Below are positions 33,098-40,820 of a stretch of DNA of 64,000 nucleotides, one piece after another (position 1 is the first letter of the stretch; every line of letters starts with the position of its first letter). The position numbers were made by a program, and so were the translations under genes. The notes beneath the pieces are model-generated. The model made no database searches. It worked only from the letters and a program-made list of their open reading frames with translations, and was not told the DNA's origin. This stretch comes from JADFOJ01 sp041580235 (GTDB lineage: Bacteria > Planctomycetota > Phycisphaerae > Phycisphaerales > SM1A02): contig JBFGEG010000003.1 in NCBI GenBank assembly GCA_041580235.1, positions 4,984 through 68,983 on the forward strand, in the 5' to 3' direction.

Positions 33098-34951
33098 ATG
33101 CCGATTCGGCTTGTTGCCATAACACACCGCTTCGGCAGGCAGGTCGTGCTGGACGATGTTTCGCTGCACGTCCGGCGTGGTGACACATACGGCTTCATCG
33201 GGCACAACGGCGCCGGCAAGACCACCGCGATCCGAATCGCGCTGGGCTTGTTGCGTCCTCAGTCGGGACGCGTGCTCGTGGACGGGATCGACGCGGCGCG
33301 GCAACCCCGCGAGGCCCGCTGCCGCGTCGGCGGCCTCGTGGAGGTGCCGGGCTTCTACGGCTGGTGGTCCGGGCGCCGCAACCTGATCGTGCTGGCGCGT
33401 CTTCAGGGGCTGAGCCGGGCGGAGGCCGTCCGCGAGGCCGACCGGCTGCTCGACGAGCTCGGTCTCGGCGGCGCCGGCGCCAAGCCCGTCCGCGTCTACT
33501 CCCAGGGCATGCGGCAGCGTCTGGGAATCGCCCAGGCGCTCGTGGGCGACCCGCCGTACGTGGTCCTTGACGAGCCGACCAACGGATTGGATCCGCAAGG
33601 GATTGACGACGTGCGGAACCTGCTTCGCCGGCTGTCATCACAGCGCGGCACGACGATCCTTCTGTCGAGCCACCGACTGCGGGAGCTGTCGGACCTCTGC
33701 ACCCGGATCGGGGTCCTGCGGCAGGGACGGCTGCTCGTCGAGGAGCAGACGACGCGGCTGCTCGCGTCCGGGCCCCAGCGCTATCACGTCAGGACTGACT
33801 CGACCGAGGCGGCCCTCCGGAAGCTCGCGGCGCTGGGGGTCTCCTGCGAGCAGCGCAGCGGCGACGAGATGGTGGTCGACCTCGGCGACCGGTCGCCGGG
33901 GGAGGTTGCCCGCGCCCTGGTCGACGCCCGCCTGGAGCTGCGGGCCTTCACGCCGCATCTGCCCACATTGGAGGAGATCTACTTCCAGTACACGCGTGGC
34001 GAGACGCCCGCCCTTGCCGATGCCCAGGACGCCCGAGACGAATCGCCCCAACGGCTCGACGCCGCCGGGCGCGCCGTCACCCCGTGCCCGCGACCGGTGC
34101 TCAAGGTCGTCCGCTACGAAACGCAGCGGTGGTGCACCCGGTCCACGGTGCCCGTGCTGCTGGCGATCCCCGCCCTCGTGGCGGTGCTGCGGGTCACGCG
34201 GCGCAGCCTGGAGGTTCGCCGTGACACGGGCGAGGTGGACCAGGGGACGCTGTTCAGCACGACTGACGTGACGGCGTTCGAGGGCGTGGCTCTGGGGCTG
34301 CAGAGCGGGCTGCCACTGGCCGCGGTGCTCATCGCCGGACTCGCCAGCCAGTCCATTGCGGCGGAGCTCGGCCGAGGCACCCTGCGCAACCTCCTGCTGC
34401 GGCCCGTTCGGCGGGTCCACGTGGCCGCGGGCAAGGCCCTCGTCCTGCTCGGCTGCACGCTGGCGGCGTACCTGCTGCTCGTCGCCGGGACCTGGCTCGT
34501 CGCCGCCACCGCCTTCGACTTTTCCGGCGTCGTGGAGATCCTGCCCAACGGGCAGCGATTCCCCCTCGTGCCCGCCGAGCAACTGTGGCCGGACCTGCGT
34601 CGTGCGGTGGCGGCGCCGCTGCTGCCCCTGGCGGCCTACGCGGGTCTCGGGTTCCTGGCGGGGGCGATCGCCCGCAACGCCGCAGCCGCGCTGGCGCTGG
34701 CCCTCGGCGCGGTCGTCTTTCTCGACCTCGTGCGGGCCGTGGCCCGTCCCCTGGAGGCCTGGCTGCCGTCGGCGTATCTTCCGTCACCCCTGTCCGACAC
34801 GTCCTACCTTCACTACTTCGCGGACCTCGCCACCGGGGTCAGCAACGCGACGTTCGCCTACGCCCCGACGGCGGTGCTCGTGCCCATCTTGTGGGCCGGG
34901 ACTGCGGTGCTGCTGGCGAGTGTCATGCTCATGAGGAGATCCGTTCCGTGA
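33098..34951 (+). CDS. ABC exporter, ATPase fused to ABC-2-type permease
   Basis: The 617-residue product joins an ATPase (about residues 1-230: Walker A GHNGAGKTT, signature YSQGMRQRLGIA, Walker B VVLDEPTNGLDP) to a membrane part (about residues 350-617) with six spans. A C-terminal ATPase extension (residues 230-310) separates them. ABC-2 exporters are usually encoded as two genes; here both parts are one chain, which would dimerise. The gene heads four genes with 4-nt overlaps. The substrate is unknown; lipids, polysaccharide or peptides are possible. Confidence 0.9.
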   Translation: MPIRLVAITHRFGRQVVLDDVSLHVRRGDTYGFIGHNGAGKTTAIRIALGLLRPQSGRVLVDGIDAARQPREARCRVGGLVEVPGFYGWWSGRRNLIVLARLQGLSRAEAVREADRLLDELGLGGAGAKPVRVYSQGMRQRLGIAQALVGDPPYVVLDEPTNGLDPQGIDDVRNLLRRLSSQRGTTILLSSHRLRELSDLCTRIGVLRQGRLLVEEQTTRLLASGPQRYHVRTDSTEAALRKLAALGVSCEQRSGDEMVVDLGDRSPGEVARALVDARLELRAFTPHLPTLEEIYFQYTRGETPALADAQDARDESPQRLDAAGRAVTPCPRPVLKVVRYETQRWCTRSTVPVLLAIPALVAVLRVTRRSLEVRRDTGEVDQGTLFSTTDVTAFEGVALGLQSGLPLAAVLIAGLASQSIAAELGRGTLRNLLLRPVRRVHVAAGKALVLLGCTLAAYLLLVAGTWLVAATAFDFSGVVEILPNGQRFPLVPAEQLWPDLRRAVAAPLLPLAAYAGLGFLAGAIARNAAAALALALGAVVFLDLVRAVARPLEAWLPSAYLPSPLSDTSYLHYFADLATGVSNATFAYAPTAVLVPILWAGTAVLLASVMLMRRSVP

Positions 34952-35931
34952 CCGTACGCGTCGTGCCAATGCTGCTGGTCGCCCTCGCTGCTGGCGGGTG
35001 CGCCGTGCCGCTCAAGCTGCCGAGGCAATCTCCGCCCCTGGCGGACATGCAAGAGCCTCTGGCGCTCGCCGAGGAGCCGAAGGACGAGACGACGCGGCGT
35101 CAGCTTCCGCGTGGCGGGTTCACGGGGATCTACGTCGGAGACGCCCGCCGCTCGCTCGATGACCTCACGGGGGAGGCTCAGGGTGTGCTCGTCACGAAGG
35201 TCATCGAGAATTCGCCCGGCGACGCCGCGGGGATCGTCGCCGGCGATCTGCTGCTGTGGGTGTCGCAGGCCGGCGAGTCGTCACCGCCGCAGCCCCTGGG
35301 CTGGCCGAGCGAGTGGCGGCAGGCCGAGTTGTCGGCCGCCCCCGGGACGACGTTACGGCTGGGCTACGACCGGGCCGGCGTCGACCGCGAAGCCCGTCTG
35401 GACGTGGTCGCTCGCATTCACCCGCCGGGCCGCCACGCCGTCAAGTCGTTCCGCGAGGAGCAGCGGGTCGGTGTCGTGGTGAGAACGGCGACCGAGGTGG
35501 AGGCACGACGGGCGGGCCTCGCGCCCGGGGCGGGAGCGGTGATCGTGGGCCTGTCGCAACGCAGCCCGTGGCGGGCGGCGGGTCTGCAGTTCGAGGATCT
35601 CATACTGGCGGTGAACGGCCGGGAGATCGCTGATCCCCAGGTCCTGCTCGAGGCGATCCGTGATTCCGGTGAGACGATGACCATTGTCTTCGTGCGCGAC
35701 GGCGAGCGGCGAACCGTCGAGGCTCCACTCTCGCGGCGGGAGACGGAGACCAAGGAGGTCTCGATTCCTCTTCTGTTCAGCTACCAGAAGGACCGCGGGG
35801 TCACCGAGACCTCGATCCTCATGGGGCTTTTCGGACTCAAGAAGACGTCGGCGGCGTGGCGGTGCACGCTGCTGTGGATCATCACGTTCACGGGCGGCGA
35901 CGCGGACCGGCTCGAGGAGGTGAGCTCATGA
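34948..35931 (+). CDS. exported protein with two PDZ domains
   Basis: The GTG at 34948 overlaps the exporter stop (GTGA) and has GAGGAG 9 nt upstream. The 327-residue product starts with a signal peptide ending near AAGGCAV, a possible weak lipobox. Two PDZ domains follow (about residues 55-155, GVLVTKVIENSPGDAAGIVAGD; and 175-255, GAVIVGLSQRSPWRAAGLQFED). A hydrophobic C-terminal segment contains LLWIITFTGG. No protease triad is seen. The protein probably acts in the periplasm as a scaffold or chaperone for the cassette products. Confidence 0.85.
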   Translation: MTVRVVPMLLVALAAGGCAVPLKLPRQSPPLADMQEPLALAEEPKDETTRRQLPRGGFTGIYVGDARRSLDDLTGEAQGVLVTKVIENSPGDAAGIVAGDLLLWVSQAGESSPPQPLGWPSEWRQAELSAAPGTTLRLGYDRAGVDREARLDVVARIHPPGRHAVKSFREEQRVGVVVRTATEVEARRAGLAPGAGAVIVGLSQRSPWRAAGLQFEDLILAVNGREIADPQVLLEAIRDSGETMTIVFVRDGERRTVEAPLSRRETETKEVSIPLLFSYQKDRGVTETSILMGLFGLKKTSAAWRCTLLWIITFTGGDADRLEEVSS

Positions 35932-37520
35932 CCAGATGGGTCGCGTTGGGCGTGGTCGTGACGGCGAGCCTCGGTGCCCGGCCCGGGGTGGTGGTCGCGG
36001 AAAATCGAATCGCCGTCGTCACGACCATCCAGCTCGACAAGGGGCTCGCCGTCGACGAGGCGACGATGGCTGATATTGACGACGACGGGGCGTCGGACCT
36101 GCTCGTCGTGGCGGGCGGCCGGCGGAGCCGAAACCTGCTCATCTATCGGAGCCGCCCGGGGGAAGCCGGGTTCGAGCCGGCGCCCGACGCCACGCTCGAG
36201 CTCACCGCCGACGTCGTCGGGTACGCCGCCGGCGACGTGAGCCCGGACCCCGGCCGGGAGATCGTGCTCTTCTCGGCCCGCGGCGTCTACGCCTGGCAAC
36301 CCGGCCGGGAGCGTCAGCCGTTCGTCAAGCTCATCGACGCGGATTTTCTCTGGCAGCTCCCGCAGCCGCGTCGGACGGTGTCGTGGCAGGATGGCGTTCG
36401 CGACCTCAACGGCGACGGCTTGGAGGACCTGCTTGTGCCCGAAGCCGGCGGCTACCGGCTCGCCGTGCAGAGCCGCATCGCCGGGGCGGAGGCCGCGTTC
36501 GATACCGTCAACGTCCTGACGCTTCCCGCGGAGGCCGGGGACGATCCGCAGAAGCGGTCCGCGTCGATTCTGTACGTCCGCCGAGACCAGGGAAGATTGA
36601 AGTTCGAGATCCGTCGTCCCGCCGATGCGGGTGAAGCGACCGGGCCGCTGCTGGATGTGATGACCAGCGTGCCCGCGCCGCAGCTGGTCGATTGGGATGG
36701 AGACGGCGACCTCGACCTGCTGGCGCTGGCCGACCGAACGCTGCACGTCTGGATCCAGCAGGACGGAGGCCGATTCGTCGACGTGCACCCCGACGGCTTC
36801 GTCTCGCCGGTGGCCTATGACCGAGGGCGGCTGTTTGACGTCTCCTGGGGCGCCCACGCCGCGGACCTCAACGGCGACCGGCGCGTGGACTGCGTCATGC
36901 TCGCGGGAGACCAGCGCGCCAGGGACGTTCGAACGCAGGTGCTCGTGTACGTCCAGCCCGCGGGTGGGAACGCCGGCGCTGGACCGGCGGGTTCTCCGCT
37001 GTTCGGAGCCGACGGCATTCCGCAGCAGGTGCTGGTCATCGGCGGGTTCGCCGGCGAGGCCCGCCTCGACGACGTTGACGGCGACGGGCGACCCGACCTC
37101 GTCGTGAGCGCGTTGCGGCCCGACCTGTTGGACAAGATCGGGGCGCGTGACAGCGTCGAGGTCGAGTTGTACGTGTATCGCAATCGCGGCGGGCGTTTCT
37201 CCACCCACCCGGATCTCACGCACGTGCTGCGGCTTCCGACGAAGGAACTGGAAGAGATGAACGACGGGGTTCTCGCCCGATTCTTCGCCGACGTGACGGG
37301 CGACGGCATCCAGGAGCTGATCGCGCGCGAGGAGCCGACCCGCGTGAAGGTGCTGCTGGCCGTGGCTCGAGGCGGGCGACTCTCGCTGGCCGACCGGGCG
37401 CTGTGGCAGACGCGGTGCTCCGCCCAGGCACGGCTGAGGATCCCCGACCGCGGCGCCCGCGAGCCGCCCCAGCTTCTCATTCTGGAGAAGGACCAGGTTC
37501 TTCACGTGAGGTTTCCATGA
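35928..37520 (+). CDS. secreted FG-GAP/VCBS repeat protein (first)
   Basis: The ATG overlaps the PDZ stop. A signal peptide (about residues 1-25) precedes 6-7 repeats with D-D-DG--D calcium-loop motifs: MADIDDDGASDLLVV, VRDLNGDGLEDLLVP, LVDWDGDGDLDLLAL, AADLNGDRRVDCVML and LDDVDGDGRPDLVVS. Spacing fits a beta-propeller. The gene is followed with ATGA overlap by a second such gene. The 530-residue product is likely surface-exposed. Confidence 0.88.
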   Translation: MTRWVALGVVVTASLGARPGVVVAENRIAVVTTIQLDKGLAVDEATMADIDDDGASDLLVVAGGRRSRNLLIYRSRPGEAGFEPAPDATLELTADVVGYAAGDVSPDPGREIVLFSARGVYAWQPGRERQPFVKLIDADFLWQLPQPRRTVSWQDGVRDLNGDGLEDLLVPEAGGYRLAVQSRIAGAEAAFDTVNVLTLPAEAGDDPQKRSASILYVRRDQGRLKFEIRRPADAGEATGPLLDVMTSVPAPQLVDWDGDGDLDLLALADRTLHVWIQQDGGRFVDVHPDGFVSPVAYDRGRLFDVSWGAHAADLNGDRRVDCVMLAGDQRARDVRTQVLVYVQPAGGNAGAGPAGSPLFGADGIPQQVLVIGGFAGEARLDDVDGDGRPDLVVSALRPDLLDKIGARDSVEVELYVYRNRGGRFSTHPDLTHVLRLPTKELEEMNDGVLARFFADVTGDGIQELIAREEPTRVKVLLAVARGGRLSLADRALWQTRCSAQARLRIPDRGAREPPQLLILEKDQVLHVRFP

Positions 37521-39241
37521 GCCGCCGACCGCCCGACATCCGGGTCGCCGGCCGCCGCCTGGCGCGGCTGGTCGCTGCTGCGCTGGCCGTCCAGGCCCCG
37601 GCCGTGGACACGCGGGCTGACGATCGCGTCGCGGGCGCGAGCCCCACCTGGGTGCGAGGCCAGGTGGTCGAGCCGGACTTCGGCGTCGCGGCGTCCCGTC
37701 TCGTGGACCTCGACGACGACGGCGGCGAGGAGCTTCTCATCGTCGGCCGCCGGGGCGAGGTCCAGACCTGGCAGTACACCGACGGGCGTGCGAAACAGAC
37801 CGGGATGCTCGAGCTGCCCGACGCCAGGCGTTGCATCCTGGCCCTGGCCGACGTGCGGGGCACCGGTCGCCCTCAGCTGGTGGTGGCCTCGCCGGCGGGC
37901 GTCGTCGTGTACCGAACCGGGTCCGGCGCGGGTCTGGCCGCAACGGCTGAGGTCCTCTCGTCGCGGGCCCGCTTCCAGCTGCGGGTGGGCGAGCCGACCT
38001 TTGTCTCGTTCGTGCAGGACGTCAACAGTGACGGCCGGCCCGACATCGTCCTGCCCGCCGGTGATTCGTGCGAGCTGTGGCTTAGCGATGGCGATGCCCT
38101 GCGCTCGGCAGGGCGGCTCAGCGTGCGGATGAAGCGGGGGCGTACGACCACCGCCGCGGCGCTCTCCGATCGCCTCGAGGACTCCTTCACCGTCCCCCGG
38201 CTCAAGACCAGGGATGTCAACGGGGACGGCCGCCCTGATCTGCTCGTGGAGGAGGGGCGCCAGCGTCACTTCCATATGCAGCGCGACGACGGGACCTTTC
38301 CGCCCCGACCCGATGTCTCGGTGAATCTGGACATCTTCCGGGACACGACCTCCAAGGCGTCGGTCCGCCCCGGTCGCACGCTGGCGGGTCCCGATCGGGC
38401 CAGCTACGAGATCACCGATCTCGATGGCGACGGCATCACCGACTACGTCATCGCCCACCGCCGGAAGGTGTGGATCTTTCATGGGAGCCGCCAGGGCCCG
38501 CAGTTCACCGAGCCGTCGGTGATTCTCAAGGTCGCCGACGACGTCACGCTGCTGCTCGTGCTGCAGCTTGACGACGACGAATACCCCGACCTCTTTCTGC
38601 TGAAGGTCCAGGTGCCGACGGTGGCGGCCATCGCGATGGGGTTGATGGGCAGCCTCGAAGTGGAGATCACCGCGCTGGCCTACGCGAGCGTTGACGGAGC
38701 ATCGTTCGCGCCGAGTCCGGCCCGGCGGGGTGAGCTGGCGGTCAGCCTGCCCCCGATCGTGGACATTCTGAAAAACCCCGAAGCGCTGCTGGAGCGTGTG
38801 GACAACGCGGCGCAGAAGTTCGATACCGGCACCACGGGCGACCTCGACGGGGACGGGCGGCCCGATCGGCTTCTGGTGACCGCCGATGGTCGGCGAGTCC
38901 AGTACTGGCGGGGGCACGAAGACGCCGATGCGGAGCTCGACGCGCGTGAGCTGGACGACGCGCTGCGTCGGTTCTTCTTCGAGAACACGAAGCGGCAGTG
39001 GAATCTCGACGAGATCCTCGAGCTCATCGGCAAGCTCGCCGAGCTGCGAGCCCTGCGGATCACCGGCGATCGACCTCCCGATGATCTCTTCCACCTGGAC
39101 ATGCCCCAGGGAGCGGTATTGAGAGGCATGAAGACCGGCGACGTCGACGGGGACGGGCGTGACGAGGTGATCGTGGAGTTCACGACCACCGCGTCCGAGG
39201 AGACGACCAGCTTCGGAGTCTATGAGCAACGGGGTGGGTGA
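37517..39241 (+). CDS. secreted FG-GAP/VCBS repeat protein (second)
   Basis: The 574-residue product has a signal peptide (cleavage near residue 35), then repeats LVDLDDDGGEELLIV, VQDVNSDGRPDIVLP, TRDVNGDGRPDLLVE, ITDLDGDGITDYVIA, TGDLDGDGRPDRLLV and TGDVDGDGRDEVIVE. Residues about 355-385 include a hydrophobic stretch (VAAIAMGLMGSLEVEITALA). It is paralogous in layout to the preceding gene and ends the cassette. It is probably extracellular and may form a pair with that protein. Confidence 0.88.
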   Translation: MSRRPPDIRVAGRRLARLVAAALAVQAPAVDTRADDRVAGASPTWVRGQVVEPDFGVAASRLVDLDDDGGEELLIVGRRGEVQTWQYTDGRAKQTGMLELPDARRCILALADVRGTGRPQLVVASPAGVVVYRTGSGAGLAATAEVLSSRARFQLRVGEPTFVSFVQDVNSDGRPDIVLPAGDSCELWLSDGDALRSAGRLSVRMKRGRTTTAAALSDRLEDSFTVPRLKTRDVNGDGRPDLLVEEGRQRHFHMQRDDGTFPPRPDVSVNLDIFRDTTSKASVRPGRTLAGPDRASYEITDLDGDGITDYVIAHRRKVWIFHGSRQGPQFTEPSVILKVADDVTLLLVLQLDDDEYPDLFLLKVQVPTVAAIAMGLMGSLEVEITALAYASVDGASFAPSPARRGELAVSLPPIVDILKNPEALLERVDNAAQKFDTGTTGDLDGDGRPDRLLVTADGRRVQYWRGHEDADAELDARELDDALRRFFFENTKRQWNLDEILELIGKLAELRALRITGDRPPDDLFHLDMPQGAVLRGMKTGDVDGDGRDEVIVEFTTTASEETTSFGVYEQRGG

Positions 39242-39319
39242 GACCCGCGCCGCCGCTCGTGCCGGCCTGCGCCGCGCGGCTTCACCCGTTCATCGGCCGC
39301 CGTTGCGTCTCCGTCGCGT

Positions 39320-39499
39320 TCACTGGTTCGGACAGGGACCCCACAGGCCCAGCACGGCCAGGAAGTCGCTGATCCCCGTGTCGCCGTCGCCGTCGATGTC
39401 GCCGCCCGGCGTGCCCCAGGTGCCGATCACGATGAGAAAGTCGCCGATGCCGACGTGGGCAAGCTGGTCGCACGCCCCGCTGCTCGTTGATCGCTCCAT
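39320..39499 (-). pseudogene. orphan dockerin-like fragment, 59 codons
   Basis: ATG 39499 opens a frame ending at TGA 39320. It encodes a short Ser/Cys-rich head, then VGIGDFLIVIGTWG and GDIDGDGDTGISDFLAVLGLWG, the exact tail found on full-length secreted proteins in this window. The first loop lacks its DxDGDG part. There is no signal peptide, and it starts 17 nt after the thioesterase stop, without a ribosome site. It is best read as the remnant of a decayed secreted-protein gene, or possibly a read-through extension. Confidence 0.55.
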
Positions 39500-39516
39500 C
39501 GTAACGCGCGTGGTGA

Positions 39517-39924
39517 TCAGCCGAGCTGCAGCGTGTCGGGGATCGGCTGCGGGCGGCCCTTGCGGTCCAGGCAGACGAGGGTCGTGGTCGCCGTCGCCAG
39601 CAGCTCGCCGTCGCGGAACAGGTCGTAGGCATGCTCGATCTTGGCGCGGCCCACGCCCGTGATGGTCGTCTGCACGACGAGGTTGTCGTCATACCGTGCG
39701 GGGCGTTTGTACTGGACGGCGAGCTTGGCCACCGCGAAGAAGACGCCCTGCTGCTCCAGGTCCCGGTAGCGGGCCCCGGCGCCGTCGCGCAGCAGCTCCG
39801 TCCTGCCCATCTCGAACCACACGGGATAGGCCGTGTGATGGGCGACGCCCATGGGATCGCATTCGGGGTAGCGCACGCGGACCTCGATTCGTCCGGTGCG
39901 CGAGGATGCCTGGAGCCCGGTCAT
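39517..39924 (-). CDS. acyl-CoA thioesterase, 4-hydroxybenzoyl-CoA thioesterase/YbgC family
   Basis: The 135-residue hotdog-fold protein contains VRYPECDPMGVAHHTAYPVWFEMGR, with the catalytic Asp of the D-x-x-G-x5-Y family motif. It hydrolyses acyl-CoA thioesters in the cytoplasm. The start at 39924 fits the family; TATTAT lies 8 nt upstream and there is no Shine-Dalgarno sequence. Confidence 0.88.
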   Translation of the reverse strand: MTGLQASSRTGRIEVRVRYPECDPMGVAHHTAYPVWFEMGRTELLRDGAGARYRDLEQQGVFFAVAKLAVQYKRPARYDDNLVVQTTITGVGRAKIEHAYDLFRDGELLATATTTLVCLDRKGRPQPIPDTLQLG

Positions 39925-39932
39925 GACCGCCG

Positions 39933-39938
39933 ATAATA
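39933..39938 (-). promoter_or_regulatory. -10 TATTAT, 8 nt before the thioesterase ATG
   Basis: This is a near-consensus hexamer on the minus strand, at leaderless distance from the start codon. Confidence 0.45.
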
Positions 39939-40106
39939 GAAGACCAATTCCGAAAGAACGACCCATCCGACTTCGCTGGAGTGTTCTGATGGCCGATCAA
40001 TCGTCATGAGCGGATCGGCGGCGGTCCCTCGACCGATTCAACCAACGCGGGGGGTCAGCGCGTCGGCTCCCCGGACCCGGAACCGGGGCTCTGGTGGAGG
40101 TCCAGC

Positions 40107-40562
40107 ATGGCGAGCATCCTACTTCGCGACGTCGTCAACGAAATGGCCGAGATCGGCGACAACCACCACGCATTCCTCGATCTGGAGACGGGTGAGATCA
40201 CGAGCATGAACGACAAGCAGCGGGCCCTCGTCGAGGACGGTGTGGGCGACACGCCGCTCGAGGACTGGCAGCTTCGGTTCAGGAACCGCCTGCGTTCCGG
40301 CGAGATCGTCGAGCTGCCGGGGAAGTTCGAGCACAAGGAGTACTCGGTCGTCGAGTCCTTCTGCGAGACGATTCGCGAGAAGAAGCAGCGCGACAAGCTG
40401 CTCAAGGCGATCCGCGGCAAGCGTGCCTTCCGAGACTTCAACCGACTCATCGGAAAGTACGGGCTCACGGAGCGCTGGAAAGGCTTCCGAGTCCGCGCGT
40501 TCGAGCAGCTGGCGATCGCCTGGCTCGACGAGCACGATATCGCGTATGACAAGGCGGCGTAG
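40107..40562 (+). CDS. UPF0158 family protein
   Basis: The 151-residue acidic/helical product contains DNHHAFLDLETGEI, the UPF0158 motif, and LIGKYGLTERWKGFR with AIAWLDEHDI at the C terminus. GGAGG lies 6 nt before the ATG. The family has no established function. The gene stands alone, followed by repeat R1 copy C. Confidence 0.8.
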   Translation: MASILLRDVVNEMAEIGDNHHAFLDLETGEITSMNDKQRALVEDGVGDTPLEDWQLRFRNRLRSGEIVELPGKFEHKEYSVVESFCETIREKKQRDKLLKAIRGKRAFRDFNRLIGKYGLTERWKGFRVRAFEQLAIAWLDEHDIAYDKAA

Positions 40563-40569
40563 CGCGCGG

Positions 40570-40720
40570 CGGGAGCCTGTCAGTCTGCTGCGGGATCCTG
40601 CTTGCCCGACCGCGGTTTCCATGCCGCGGACCGGTTGTGTCGATTGTCAGGCATACTGCCTGACCATCGAGCCCTCGCTTCGCTCGGGATGAGCCTGCGT
40701 CCCTGGAACAGGCTTGCTCC
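40570..40720. repeat. R1 dispersed repeat, copy C (opposite orientation)
   Basis: Aligned as the reverse complement of copies A and B: it has GCGTCCCTGGAAC, GAGCCCTCGCTTCGCTCGGG, a hairpin GTCAGGCA/TGCCTGAC (40646-40664, 3-nt loop) in place of the CAATTGT hairpin of copy A, and CCGCGG/CCGCGG flanking an 8-nt loop. It lies between two convergent genes. Confidence 0.75.
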
Positions 40721-40774
40721 GGTGCGTGCTGACTCTCGATTGGATCGGGCGGGGCGGCGGACGTCTTCTTCCCC

Positions 40775-40788
40775 AATGGCTCATGGCC
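40775..40788. repeat. R3 heptanucleotide microrepeat
   Basis: AATGGCT CATGGCC, two heptads, lie next to R1 copy C in the spacer before the convergent gene. Confidence 0.35.
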
Positions 40789-40820
40789 AAGCCTTCGAAC
40801 CCCTGACCCCCAACCCCCAG

